From the NCBI GenBank assembly GCA_030699825.1, contig JAUYKV010000067.1, positions 1 through 64,000 on the forward strand: DNA of 64,000 nt, given 5' to 3'. The translations under genes were made by a program, and so were the position numbers. The notes below the pieces were generated by a model, which was not told where the DNA came from, did not search any database, and saw nothing but the letters and a program-made list of their open reading frames with translations. Shown piece after piece: positions 25,636 to 33,888 of the stretch; the stretch's first letter is position 1; each line of letters opens with the position of its first letter. This DNA is from Pseudomonas sp. GTDB lineage: Bacteria; Pseudomonadota; Gammaproteobacteria; Pseudomonadales; Pseudomonadaceae.

Positions 25636-26589
25636 TCAGGTATCCAGATGCCCGGCGAGGAACTGCTGCAAACGGCGTTGCATCAGGCGGCCCTCGTTGC
25701 CCAGACAGGCTATCGGCGAGCCGCTCAGGCTGTCCTCGGCCAGTTCGGCGCCATCCCCCGCCAGCACCAGCGGGCAATCCAGCGCTAGCGCCAGACGCGC
25801 CAGCACGCGCGGCAAGTCGTCACTGGGGGGCAGATTGGTGAACAGCACCAGCGCCTGCGGCTGCATACGCTCGCAGACCAGGGCCAACTCCTCGAGCGGC
25901 TGCCCCACCCCCAGCACACTGACCGACACCTCCGAACTGCTCAGCAGCAGGCCGGTGACCAGCAACTCCAACTCGCGACAATGACCCGGCAGGGCCGCCA
26001 GCAAGACCCGCTCCTCGATCTGGGTACGGAATATCTGCAGGCGCTGCAGGGTGCGCGCACGCAGGAAAGTATCGAAAAACAACCATTCGCTGGTCTGGCC
26101 AAACTCGTCCTGGCGCAGCAGCAATTCCTGCCAGAGCGGCATCAGAATGTCCTGGAATACCACCGGCAACGGGTAGCTGGAAAACACCTGACCGTACAAT
26201 CGGTCGAGCTTGACATCGTCAAAGGCACTGATCGCGCGGCGCAGCTGCGCTTGCCATTGCGCCCACTCGCCGCAGGTGACTTCTTCATAGACCGGCGTGC
26301 TGGCCGACCGGGTCGAAATGTTTTTCGCCAGAATCTTGCCGACCTTGCTGACCGACACGCCACGCTCGATCCACGCCAGAATACTGCGCACCGACTCGAT
26401 GTCCGCCTGCGAGTAGAGGCGATGGCCGCTGTCGGTGCGCGTCGGCCGGATCAACCCATAACGTCGCTCCCAGGCCCGCAAGGTCACCGGATTGACCCCG
26501 GTCAACCGCGATACCTCGCGAATAGGAAACAGCTCTTCCTGCTTGAGGGCACTCGAATCGAGGGACAAGGCACCAACGAGATCGGACAT
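25636..26589 (-). CDS. LitR/CarH-like MerR-family regulator (class without obvious cobalamin motif)
   Basis: A 317-residue regulator with an N-terminal MerR HTH (FPIREVSRLTGVNPVTLRAWERRYGLIRP and TDSGHRLYSQADIE, about 20-75), then a helical domain and a Rossmann-like domain of the B12-binding fold (LGVGQPLEELALVCERMQPQ). I do not see the DxHxxG lower-ligand motif needed to hold adenosylcobalamin as in CarH. In P. putida, LitR homologues of this kind take the light signal from a short LOV protein. The LOV gene next door fits that. It is divergent from the DCC-protein gene, sharing a 90-bp region with a TGTACA-type repeat. Confidence 0.8.
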   Translation of the reverse strand: MSDLVGALSLDSSALKQEELFPIREVSRLTGVNPVTLRAWERRYGLIRPTRTDSGHRLYSQADIESVRSILAWIERGVSVSKVGKILAKNISTRSASTPVYEEVTCGEWAQWQAQLRRAISAFDDVKLDRLYGQVFSSYPLPVVFQDILMPLWQELLLRQDEFGQTSEWLFFDTFLRARTLQRLQIFRTQIEERVLLAALPGHCRELELLVTGLLLSSSEVSVSVLGVGQPLEELALVCERMQPQALVLFTNLPPSDDLPRVLARLALALDCPLVLAGDGAELAEDSLSGSPIACLGNEGRLMQRRLQQFLAGHLDT

Positions 26590-26649
26590 GGGAGAGGCAT
26601 CACCACAGAAATATTGTCGGCATTGTAACTCAGCTGACACCGGCCTACA

Positions 26650-26668
26650 TTGTACAAGCCTTATACAG
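26650..26668. promoter_or_regulatory. TGTACA-type operator between the LitR-like and DCC-protein genes
   Basis: TTGTACAAGCCTTATACAG, 12 bp before the DCC-protein start and 60 bp before the regulator start. The same layout recurs at 27539-27555 (TTGTACAAACTCTACAG), and TGTACA is repeated at 27407-27431. I infer binding by the adjacent MerR-family regulator. Confidence 0.5.
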
Positions 26669-26679
26669 AGAACCCGATC

Positions 26680-27102
26680 ATGTCCCACTATCCTCATTGG
26701 CCACTGACCCTTTACTACGACGGCGACTGCCCGCTGTGCGCCCGGGAAATCCGCTTTCTCAGCCGGCATGCGGACGCCCAGCGCCTGCTGCTGATCGATA
26801 TCGGCAGCGCAGACTTCCAGGCAGACAAGGTCGGTATTGACAACGCCACCCTGGCAAACAGGCTGCATGCTCGCTTCGCCGACGGCCAATGGGTGACCGG
26901 CCTCGACGCCACGCTCTGGAGCTGGCGCGCGGCGGGACTTGGCCGCTGGGCCACGCCCCTGACCTGGCGACCGTTGCGTCCGGTTTTCGAGCTGGGTTAC
27001 CGGCTGTTCTGCCTGTTACGCCCGCAGTTGGCCTGGCTGCCCCATCCGCAAGCCGGCAAACGCTGCCGGCGCGAACAGTGCAGCAGCGACCGCCACCCGT
27101 GA
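26680..27102 (+). CDS. DCC-family thiol-disulfide oxidoreductase-like protein (DUF393)
   Basis: A 140-residue thioredoxin-like protein with the family motif YDGDCPLCAREIRFL (CPLC as CxxC) near residues 12-26 and a C-terminal PHPQAGKRCRREQC stretch. Substrates are unknown. The ATG at 26680 was preferred over one 30 bp upstream because the latter overlaps the presumed operator. In several pseudomonads DUF393, an SDR and fol genes cluster with LitR/LOV genes as light-induced genes. Confidence 0.82.
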   Translation: MSHYPHWPLTLYYDGDCPLCAREIRFLSRHADAQRLLLIDIGSADFQADKVGIDNATLANRLHARFADGQWVTGLDATLWSWRAAGLGRWATPLTWRPLRPVFELGYRLFCLLRPQLAWLPHPQAGKRCRREQCSSDRHP

Positions 27103-27204
27103 AGCGGATCCCAGCGGTTGGGCAAATAGCGAGCGCAGCGACAACCCGCCAGCCTTGTGCCGCACCGCTGAACCATCGGTGCACTGCCTGCGGCGAGTGA
27201 CACC

Positions 27205-27390
27205 CTACGTGTCGCGGCTTGCTCGAGGTAATTGGTCGGCGCCTAGGGTGCCGGTGACCAGCCGCAAAGCCTGTACGCGGCCATCCGCTGCAATCACCTG
27301 CACGGCATAGCCAGTGCAAGACACTGCAAGCACCTCGACCCGCTCGACCCGCCGCCACAGCAGCACGATACACAATTGCCACGGACTCAT
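27205..27390 (-). CDS. Small hypothetical protein (61 residues), possibly DUF6482-like
   Basis: An open frame on the minus strand, beginning MSPWQLCIVLLWRRVERVEV, then SCTGYAVQVIAADGRVQAL. GGGGCAACT precedes the ATG, and a double TGTACA element lies 17-41 bp upstream of the start, where a promoter should be. A weak likeness to DUF6482 pseudomonad proteins is my impression only. Support is the operator position rather than homology. Confidence 0.45.
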   Translation of the reverse strand: MSPWQLCIVLLWRRVERVEVLAVSCTGYAVQVIAADGRVQALRLVTGTLGADQLPRASRDT

Positions 27391-27406
27391 AGTTGCCCCG
27401 AATAAC

Positions 27407-27431
27407 TGTACATATGAATTTATCTTGTACA
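27407..27431. promoter_or_regulatory. Double TGTACA operator upstream of the small minus-strand gene
   Basis: TGTACA at 27407-27412 and again at 27426-27431, separated by 13 AT-rich bases; each is itself palindromic. It sits directly upstream of the gene ending at 27205 and is similar to elements at 26650 and 27539. Confidence 0.5.
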
Positions 27432-27538
27432 GCATAAAACCAAGTTTCCCGAGCATCCCTGTCCTGCACACTAGCGAGAAAGCCCAACAGAATAGGCAAA
27501 AACCGATCAAGTCGGCAGTAACCATGCGGGCCACATGG

Positions 27539-27565
27539 TTGTACAAACTCTACAGCTGGTATAAC
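27539..27565 (+). promoter_or_regulatory. TGTACA-type operator and possible -10 upstream of folM
   Basis: TTGTACAAACTCTACAG followed by TATAAC at 27560-27565, about 90 bp before the folM start. Overlap of the repeat with a -35/-10 spacer is the usual arrangement for MerR-family control. No other gene lies between. Confidence 0.45.
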
Positions 27566-27655
27566 TTTGCCACTGACTCAGTCGGCGAAGCGCCTTACTG
27601 GTCAGATATCCGACGTAACGTCGCTGAGCCGACACTTTCATCAGCCGAGTCCATC

Positions 27656-28366
27656 ATGAGCGCTAGCGCATCTCCTGTCCTGATCACTGGCGCCAGTCAA
27701 CGCATCGGCCTGTATTGTGCCGAGCGCCTGCTTGACGACGGCCATCGGCTGATCGCCACCTACCGCAGCGAGCGCGAGGGCATCAAGCGCCTGCGCACGC
27801 GCGGGGCACTGACCATCCAGGCCGACTTTTCCAGTGAAGCGGGGATTCTCGCCTTTATCGCCGAGCTGAAAACTCATACCGACAGCCTGCGCGCCATTGT
27901 CCACAACGCTTCCGCCTGGCTGGTCGAAACACCCGGCGCAGAGGCAGCGCTATTCCAGCAGCTGTTCAACGTGCATATGCTCGCGCCCTACCTGATCAAC
28001 CTGCATTGCGCGGAGCTGCTGCGCCGTTCGACCCCCGCCGACATCATTCATATCAGCGACGATGTCGCGCGTAAAGGCAGCGCCAAGCGCCCGGCCTACT
28101 GCGCCAGCAAAGCCGGCCTGGACAGCCTCACGCTCTCGTTCGCGGCGAAATTCGCCCCGCGGATCAAGGTCAACGGCATCGCCCCGGCACTGATCATGTT
28201 CAACCCCGACGATGACGCGGCCTACCGGGCGAAAACCCTGGAGAAATCGGCACTGGGCATCGAACCAGGCCCCCAGGTGATCTATCAAAGTTTGCGCTAC
28301 CTGCTGGATAACCCGTACGTCACCGGCACCACCCTTACCGTAAACGGCGGCCGCCATCTCAATTGA
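27656..28366 (+). CDS. folM: Dihydromonapterin reductase (SDR family)
   Basis: Reduces dihydromonapterin to tetrahydromonapterin, the pterin cofactor used by phenylalanine hydroxylase in Pseudomonas. The 236-residue SDR has TGASQRIGLYCAERL (cofactor loop), HNASAW, SDDVARKGSAKRPAYCASKA (Tyr/Lys active site) and the C-terminal TGTTLTVNGGRHLN, as in FolM. The start at 27656 fits the family; the in-frame extension upstream is AT-rich leader. folE and folX follow directly, completing a monapterin pathway. Confidence 0.85.
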   Translation: MSASASPVLITGASQRIGLYCAERLLDDGHRLIATYRSEREGIKRLRTRGALTIQADFSSEAGILAFIAELKTHTDSLRAIVHNASAWLVETPGAEAALFQQLFNVHMLAPYLINLHCAELLRRSTPADIIHISDDVARKGSAKRPAYCASKAGLDSLTLSFAAKFAPRIKVNGIAPALIMFNPDDDAAYRAKTLEKSALGIEPGPQVIYQSLRYLLDNPYVTGTTLTVNGGRHLN

Positions 28367-28390
28367 GGCGTGCCTCGAGGACTGCACCTA

Positions 28391-28951
28391 ATGAACCGAC
28401 AATTGCCTGATCACTACCGCGACATCCTCCTCGGCATAGGTGAGGATCCCGAACGCGAAGGCCTGCTGGACACCCCGAAACGTGCGGCCAAAGCCATGCA
28501 ATACCTGTGTCACGGCTACCAGAAAAGCCTGGAAGAAGTGGTCAACGGCGCGCTGTTCGCCTCCGACAATGACGAAATGGTCATCGTCAAGGACGTCGAA
28601 CTCTATTCCCTGTGCGAGCACCATCTGCTGCCCTTTATCGGCAAGGCACATGTGGCCTACATCCCCACCGGCAAAGTCCTGGGGCTGTCGAAAGTCGCGC
28701 GGATCGTCGATATGTACGCCCGCCGCCTGCAAATCCAGGAAAACCTGACCCGGCAGATCGCCGAAGCCGTGCAGCAGGTCACCGCCGCCGCCGGTGTCGC
28801 CGTGGTGATCGAAGCCAAGCACATGTGCATGATGATGCGTGGCGTCGAGAAGCAGAACTCGGTCATGACCACCTCGGTGATGCTCGGCGCCTTCCGCGAG
28901 TCATACAATACCCGCCACGAGTTCCTGCAATTGATTGGACGGAGCAACTAG
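28391..28951 (+). CDS. folE: GTP cyclohydrolase I (type IA)
   Basis: Converts GTP to 7,8-dihydroneopterin triphosphate. The 186 residues include the zinc/active-site motifs [20 protein letters not shown] and [20 protein letters not shown] plus [10 protein letters not shown], all typical of the zinc-dependent FolE. The gene lies 24 bp after folM and two bases before folX. Pseudomonads often have two folE paralogues. This one, grouped with folM/folX next to light-sensor genes, is probably the specialised copy. Confidence 0.93.
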   Translation: MNRQLPDHYRDILLGIGEDPEREGLLDTPKRAAKAMQYLCHGYQKSLEEVVNGALFASDNDEMVIVKDVELYSLCEHHLLPFIGKAHVAYIPTGKVLGLSKVARIVDMYARRLQIQENLTRQIAEAVQQVTAAAGVAVVIEAKHMCMMMRGVEKQNSVMTTSVMLGAFRESYNTRHEFLQLIGRSN

Positions 28952-28953
28952 CC

Positions 28954-29325
28954 ATGTCACGACTGGAGCCTGGAATGGCGCGCATTCGGGTCAAGGATCT
29001 GCGCCTGCGCACCTACATCGGCATCAAGGAAGAGGAAATCAACAACAAGCAGGATGTGCTGATCAACCTGACCATCCTCTACCCGGCCAACGAGGCGGTG
29101 CGCGACAACGATATCGATCACGCGCTGAACTACCGCACCATCACCAAGGCGATCATCCAGCATGTCGAAGGCAATCGTTTCGCTCTGCTCGAACGCCTGA
29201 CCCAGGAAATCCTCGACCTGGTGATGGAGCAGGCGACCGTGCGCTATGCCGAAGTGGAAGTCGACAAACCCCACGCCCTGCGCTTTGCCGAGTCGGTCTC
29301 GATCACCCTGGCCGGGCACCGCTGA
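28954..29325 (+). CDS. folX: Dihydroneopterin triphosphate 2'-epimerase
   Basis: Epimerises dihydroneopterin triphosphate to dihydromonapterin triphosphate. The 123-residue protein has the FolB/FolX fold: [28 protein letters not shown], and [16 protein letters not shown]. The [12 protein letters not shown] block marks FolX rather than FolB. It is translationally close to folE (two-base gap), so the folM-folE-folX unit encodes the three characteristic tetrahydromonapterin steps. Confidence 0.9.
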   Translation: MSRLEPGMARIRVKDLRLRTYIGIKEEEINNKQDVLINLTILYPANEAVRDNDIDHALNYRTITKAIIQHVEGNRFALLERLTQEILDLVMEQATVRYAEVEVDKPHALRFAESVSITLAGHR

Positions 29326-29482
29326 ACACCGGACAACCCGGCAACTACTCAAGCCGCACGCCGCCCGGGCATTGCCGCAAGGCGGCGGGGCTTTTATCAT
29401 CCGTGCCACCTTCAGTCAGCACGTCTGTCGCAATCGCCCGCCGCCTGCGACACAAGCCCTGCCCGCCGCCGAGAACATCACC

Positions 29483-29788
29483 ATGACCGATCAAGAACGC
29501 CTGGAACTCGAAGCAGCCGCCTTCCGCAGCCTGCTGCAACACCTGCGCAGCCGTCCCGATGTGCAGAACATCGACATGATGAACCTCACCGGCTTCTGCC
29601 GTAACTGCCTGTCCAAATGGTACAAGGCCGCGGCCGATGACATCGGCATTGCAGTCACCGCGGACCAGGCGCGCGAAGAAATCTACGGCATGCCGTACAG
29701 CGAGTGGAAAAGCAAATACCAGAAAGAGGCCAGCGCCGCGCAGCAGGCCGCCTTCACCAAGGCCGGCGACAAAGGCCCCAAGGCATGA
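29483..29788 (+). CDS. DUF1244-family protein
   Basis: A 101-residue soluble helical protein with the family block MNLTGFCRNCLSKWYKAAAD and the EIYGMPYSEWKSKYQ signature. The conserved Cys pair (CRNC) could bind metal. Function unknown. Its stop overlaps the HopJ gene start by ATGA. Confidence 0.88.
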   Translation: MTDQERLELEAAAFRSLLQHLRSRPDVQNIDMMNLTGFCRNCLSKWYKAAADDIGIAVTADQAREEIYGMPYSEWKSKYQKEASAAQQAAFTKAGDKGPKA

Positions 29789-30126
29789 GCGCCCTGAGCG
29801 ACTTCCGCGCCCACCTGCATAGCGACGAGTTCGCCTTTAGCGAGACACTGGCCTTTATCGCCGAGCACTATGACTATCGGCCGAGCGCCTTCAGCAATGG
29901 CACGGTGGAAAATCCCGCCGGACAGAACGAAGGCTCCTGCAAGACCCTCGGTCTGGCTCTGCTCGAAGGCCTGAGCCTGGAAGAAACCCTGCGCTGCTTC
30001 GGCGAACACTACCGCAGCGTGCTGGCCAACCCGGACGGCAACGACCACGGCAACATCCGCGCACTGATGGCCACCGGCCTCGCCGGGGTGCGCGTCGACC
30101 AGCCGCCGCTCAAGCGCAAGGTCTGA
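29785..30126 (+). CDS. HopJ-family protein
   Basis: A 113-residue protein of the HopJ type III effector-like family: FIAEHYDYRPSAFSNG, NEGSCKTLGLALLEGLS, and LANPDGNDHGNIRALM. The name comes from a P. syringae effector candidate, but the gene is widespread in non-pathogens next to DUF1244, so a housekeeping role is more likely. No secretion system is nearby. Confidence 0.87.
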   Translation: MSALSDFRAHLHSDEFAFSETLAFIAEHYDYRPSAFSNGTVENPAGQNEGSCKTLGLALLEGLSLEETLRCFGEHYRSVLANPDGNDHGNIRALMATGLAGVRVDQPPLKRKV

Positions 30127-30252
30127 GAGGGCAAGGGACCCGAAACGGTTGATAGCCGCCGGAATCCCCCGGATTTCCGGGCAGCGGAAGAGCCGAAAAA
30201 GGCGCTGTAAGGCTAGAAGGCTGGACGAAAAAGCGGAGCGGCAGCCTTAAGC

Positions 30253-30426
30253 CGTAGGTTGGGTCGGGCCGCGCAGGTTAGCGGCGGCGGCACTCCCCAG
30301 CAAGTCACAGATTCGAGGCGCCGCGTAACCCAACAGGGCGTCAGCAGGTACGCCGCAATGATGGGTTACGCCGCGCAGAAAATGCGCTCTTGCCGGAAAT
30401 CGCCTGGGCGGCTAACCCATCCTACG
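30253..30426. repeat. Long inverted intergenic repeat, family B
   Basis: CGTAGGTTGGGT...GCGTAACCCAACAG and TGATGGGTTACGCC...GCTAACCCATCCTACG form nested inverted arms. Related sequence is at 50009-50153, and a short relative at 32888-32928. The 617-bp gap between hopJ and cysZ holds this and the next repeat but no gene. Confidence 0.65.
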
Positions 30427-30436
30427 ACTTGACTCT

Positions 30437-30524
30437 CGTGGGAGCGGATTCATCGGCGAAAATCTTCGAACCACTGACAATGTTTCGCGGCTAAAGCGGA
30501 GCGCCGCCCGGCCCCTCCCACGAG
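30437..30524. repeat. Inverted intergenic repeat, family C
   Basis: CGTGGGAGCGG...CGCGGCTAAAGCGGAGCG...GGCCCCTCCCACG. The same words, in inverse orientation, occur at 57474-57548. It is a REP-like pseudomonad repeat. Confidence 0.65.
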
Positions 30525-30743
30525 GTTGCGATCAGGCTCAACAGATAACGGGGGACATCGCCAAAAATCGACCCCTCGTTGAACGGCTGCGCCGCCTACG
30601 CAGGTGCCGGCAATCGCGGAAATACCCTTTGCCAATTCCATGCATGGCCAATCCCTATGACGCCTCGACCGACAGCGACGGCCTTTCCCCTGCCGCACAA
30701 AGTCGGTAAGGTCGGCGCGACTTTCACCTCGCGGAGAACCTCC

Positions 30744-31472
30744 ATGCCTGCTCCTGTGCTATCCGGCCCGCAATACCTGCGCGAAGGCCTGAAACTGGTG
30801 CTGAGCCCTGGCCTGCGGCTGTTCGTGCTGCTGCCATTGGCGATCAACCTGATCCTCTTCGTCGCCCTGGTCGGCTTCGCCGTGCAGCAGTTCGGCGGCT
30901 GGGTCGATGCCTTTATGCCAAGCCTGCCCAACTGGCTGAGCTTTCTCGAATACATCCTCTGGCCGCTGTTCGTGGTGCTGGTGCTGCTGATGGTGTTCTT
31001 CACCTTCACCATGCTGGCCAATATCATTGCCGCGCCGTTCAACGGTTTCCTCGCCGAGAAGGTCGAGGTGGTGGTGCGCGGCGAAGATACCTTGCCGCCC
31101 TTCAGCTGGGCCGAACTGCTGGCCATGGTGCCGCGCACCCTGGGCCGCGAGGCGCGCAAGCTGGGGTACTTCCTGCCGCGCGCCATCGGTCTGCTGATCC
31201 TCAGTTTCATCCCGGTGGTCAATCTGGTCGCCGCGCCGCTGTGGCTGCTGTTCGGCGTGTGGATGATGGCCATCCAGTACATCGACTACCCGGCGGACAA
31301 CAACAAGATGAGCTGGCAGGACATGCTCGCCTGGCTGCGCGAGAAGCGCTGGCAGAGTCTGGGCTTCGGCGGTATCACCTACGCGGTGCTGCTGATTCCC
31401 TTCGTCAACATTCTGATGATGCCGGCCGCCGTCGCCGGCGCCACGGTATTCTGGGTGCGCGAACGCGGCTAA
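30744..31472 (+). CDS. cysZ: Sulfate transporter CysZ
   Basis: A 242-residue inner-membrane protein of the CysZ/EI24 family with several hydrophobic helices (about 25-50, 65-95, 145-175, 205-235) and the conserved stretches [17 protein letters not shown] and [14 protein letters not shown]. CysZ mediates sulfate uptake for cysteine synthesis. The ATG has GGAG nine bases upstream. It appears monocistronic, followed by a family A repeat. Confidence 0.9.
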   Translation: MPAPVLSGPQYLREGLKLVLSPGLRLFVLLPLAINLILFVALVGFAVQQFGGWVDAFMPSLPNWLSFLEYILWPLFVVLVLLMVFFTFTMLANIIAAPFNGFLAEKVEVVVRGEDTLPPFSWAELLAMVPRTLGREARKLGYFLPRAIGLLILSFIPVVNLVAAPLWLLFGVWMMAIQYIDYPADNNKMSWQDMLAWLREKRWQSLGFGGITYAVLLIPFVNILMMPAAVAGATVFWVRERG

Positions 31473-31485
31473 CAATCCGTTGAAA

Positions 31486-31565
31486 GTAGCCTGGATAAGC
31501 GCAGCGCAATCCGGGATGGGTGCGCTACCGCCCCCCCGGATTGCGCCGAGGCTTATCCGGGCTAC
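31486..31565. repeat. Long inverted repeat, family A copy 2
   Basis: GTAGCCTGGATAAGCGCAGC...CCCCGGATTGCGCC...GCTTATCCGGGCTAC. Arms match the copies at 22294 and 45118. Confidence 0.75.
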
Positions 31566-31671
31566 AAGAGCCGAGTCAACCCTTAGCAGTCTTTAGCGGC
31601 CAAAAACCGCCATCACAAATCCGCCACACTATTGTCATATCTGCTACATGGCAGCAGCCGACACTGCCGTC

Positions 31672-32853
31672 ATGAACACACCACCACTCTCTATCGCTCT
31701 GATCACGGAAACCTTCAGCCCGGAAATCAACGGCGTGGCCAACACCCTCGGCCACCTGGTCGATGGCCTGCGCGCCCGCGGCCATCGCCTGCAACTGGTG
31801 CGCCCGCGGCAGAGCAGCGATGACGGGCGCAAAAGCGACGAGCAACTGCTGCTGACCCGCGGCTGGCCGCTGCCCGGCTACCCCGGCTTGCAGTGGGGCC
31901 AACCGTCGCTGCACAAGTTGCTGCGCCACTGGACCCGGCAGCGCCCGGACGTCCTCTACATCGCTACCGAAGGCCCGCTCGGGCTGTCCGCCCTGCGCGC
32001 CGCCCGGCGCTTGCAGATCCCGGTGGTCAGCGGTTTCCACACCAACTTCCAGCAGTACGCCGGGCATTACGGTGTCGCCCTGCTGACCCGCGCGCTGACC
32101 AACTACCTGCGCTGGTTCCACAACCGTTCGCACATGACCCTGGTGCCCAGTGCCGGCCAGCAGATCGAGCTGCAACGCCGCGGTTTCGAACGCCTGGAAC
32201 TGCTCGCCCGCGGGGTCGATAGCCAGCTATTCCACCCTGGCAAACGCTCGCCTGAGCTACGCAGCGCCTGGGGTTTGGCGGAGCACGAGATTGCCGTGCT
32301 GCATGTCGGCCGCCTCTCCGTGGAGAAGAACCTCGGCCTGCTGGCCAGGAGTTTCCGCGCCCTGCAAGCCCGTTATCCGCAGCGCCTGCTGAAGCTGATC
32401 CTGGTCGGCGACGGCCCGCACCGCGCCAGCCTCCAGGAGCAACTGCCGGAAGCCCGGTTTTGCGGCCTGCAACGCGGCGAGGCCCTGGCCGCGCACTACG
32501 CCTCGGGCGACCTGTTCCTGTTTCCCAGCCTCTCCGAAACCTTCGGCAATGTGCTGCTCGAGGCCCTGGCCTCGGGCCTCGGCGTGGTCGCCTTCGACCA
32601 GGCTGCGGCGGCGCAGCATATTCGTCACGGCCACAATGGCGCCCTGGCTGTGGCACAGGACGAGCCCGGTTTCATCGAGGCGGCCACCTGGCTGCTGGAG
32701 GAGCCGGAAAGCCTGCGCCGGGTGCGCCTGAATGCCCGCCAGCACGCCGCGCGGCAGGGTTGGCCGGCGATCGTCGAACTGTTCGAACAGCACCTGCGCA
32801 GCGCCCTGACGCCGGCGCTCGATGGCATCGGGGCGCAGGAAACAGGCGCCTAG
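31672..32853 (+). CDS. Glycosyltransferase family 4 (lipid glycosyltransferase-like)
   Basis: A 393-residue GT-B enzyme. The N-terminal domain has TETFSPEINGVANTLGHLVD (the acceptor/glycine loop of PimB/MgtA-like GT4), then SGFHTNFQQYAGHYG. The C-terminal donor site includes VGRLSVEKNLGLL (basic residue of the R/K motif) and FPSLSETFGNVLLEALASG (EX7E). GT4 enzymes of this kind glucosylate or mannosylate lipids. TTGTCAT-N4-GCTACAT just upstream vaguely recalls a Pho box. An ATG 24 bp earlier is an alternative start. Confidence 0.82.
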   Translation: MNTPPLSIALITETFSPEINGVANTLGHLVDGLRARGHRLQLVRPRQSSDDGRKSDEQLLLTRGWPLPGYPGLQWGQPSLHKLLRHWTRQRPDVLYIATEGPLGLSALRAARRLQIPVVSGFHTNFQQYAGHYGVALLTRALTNYLRWFHNRSHMTLVPSAGQQIELQRRGFERLELLARGVDSQLFHPGKRSPELRSAWGLAEHEIAVLHVGRLSVEKNLGLLARSFRALQARYPQRLLKLILVGDGPHRASLQEQLPEARFCGLQRGEALAAHYASGDLFLFPSLSETFGNVLLEALASGLGVVAFDQAAAAQHIRHGHNGALAVAQDEPGFIEAATWLLEEPESLRRVRLNARQHAARQGWPAIVELFEQHLRSALTPALDGIGAQETGA

Positions 32854-32887
32854 AAGCCAGCCCGAGAATGGCAATCGACTGCAAATC

Positions 32888-32928
32888 GTAGGCTGGGCTC
32901 AGCCTGCGCGGCCCGACCCTACCTACGA
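32888..32928. repeat. Short inverted repeat related to family B
   Basis: CGTAGGCTGGGCT...GCCCGACCCTACCTACG, between the glycosyltransferase and the siderophore operon. Confidence 0.4.
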
Positions 32929-33067
32929 AATTTCATAATCTCGGACAGCCTCCGTGGCCGTCCCTGTTGCTCATTCTCCGCGCCCTCCTCCCGACCCCTG
33001 CTCGAAAGCCCTGGTGCAGACCTGCCCCGTGCGCAGTCACGAATAAAAAACGTTTACACAACCAAAC

Positions 33068-33091
33068 GATAAACATTATCATTTGATAATC
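33068..33091 (+). promoter_or_regulatory. Fur box of the siderophore operon
   Basis: GATAAACATTATCATTTGATAATC is a tandem of GATAAT-like hexamers matching the 19-bp Fur consensus (GATAATGATAATCATTATC) closely. It sits 21 bp before the first gene and should give iron repression of the whole operon. Confidence 0.8.
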
Positions 33092-33111
33092 AGTCATATC
33101 ACGGATCCGCC

Positions 33112-33888
33112 ATGCTCCGCCTCTCCCCCATCTTCACCCACCTGGATCGCGGCGAAGAGGTCTACGGCCTGCTCAACTCCGTACCCTCGCCACTGCTCTG
33201 CGAAATGATCGGCTACGCCGGTTATCACTTCGTGATTCTGGACATGGAGCACCTGCTGCGTGGTGGCGATGAGCTGATGCATTGCCTGCGCGCCTGTGAA
33301 TCGGCCGGCGTCTCGCCTTGGGTGCGCGTGCCGGAGGTCGACGAAAAACTGATCGGCCGGCTGCTCGACGCCGGCGCCGAGGCCATCGTCCTGCCGCGGG
33401 TCGAGAGTGCCGCCGAGGTCGCCCGCGCTATCGACGCCGCGCAGTTCCCGCCGCTCGGTCGACGGGGCATCACCGGCGGGCGCAGCACCGGTTTCGGCAC
33501 CCTGGCCCTGGCGCCGTACATCGAGTTGGCCAACCAGCAGCCGCGCATAGTACCGATGATCGAAAGCGCCGCCGGGCTCAACGCGCTGCCGGAGATTCTC
33601 GCCCTGCCGGGGGTCGCCATGCTGCTCGAAGGCGCCCTGGATCTGGCCCTCGACCTGCAACTCGGCCCCGATCCACTGCACGCCGACGTCTGGCAAGCCC
33701 TGCAAGAGATGGCCGCCGCCTGCCGCGTCGCCCGCATCCCCTTCTGTGCCAACCCGCGCACGCTCGAGCAACAGCAGTACTGGCGCGCCCAGGGCATTCG
33801 CAGCTTTCTCGCTGGCGAAGACCGCGGCCTGCTGCACAACGCCTTGAAGGCGCGTCTGCATGACCTGAAATCCACCCCTAACCCCTGA
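33112..33888 (+). CDS. HpcH/HpaI-family aldolase, SbnG-like citrate synthase for siderophore synthesis
   Basis: A 258-residue TIM-barrel protein of the HpaI aldolase family. Visible catalytic positions: D44-M-E-H47, Arg72 (WVRVPEV), Glu151 (MIESAAG) and Asp177 (EGALDLALD). Arg72, Glu151 and Asp177 have the same numbers I recall for SbnG, the dedicated citrate synthase of the staphyloferrin B cluster, which condenses oxaloacetate and acetyl-CoA. As first gene of a Fur-controlled citrate-siderophore operon, the same role is likely here: making citrate when iron limits the TCA cycle. Its TGA overlaps the receptor start (TGATG). A catabolic HpaI aldolase is the alternative, but no aromatic pathway is near. 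Confidence 0.75.
   Translation: MLRLSPIFTHLDRGEEVYGLLNSVPSPLLCEMIGYAGYHFVILDMEHLLRGGDELMHCLRACESAGVSPWVRVPEVDEKLIGRLLDAGAEAIVLPRVESAAEVARAIDAAQFPPLGRRGITGGRSTGFGTLALAPYIELANQQPRIVPMIESAAGLNALPEILALPGVAMLLEGALDLALDLQLGPDPLHADVWQALQEMAAACRVARIPFCANPRTLEQQQYWRAQGIRSFLAGEDRGLLHNALKARLHDLKSTPNP

Noticed and set aside
31636..31655. Pho box before the glycosyltransferase gene
   Set aside because: Only the first half-site (TTGTCAT) fits; the second half matches poorly.
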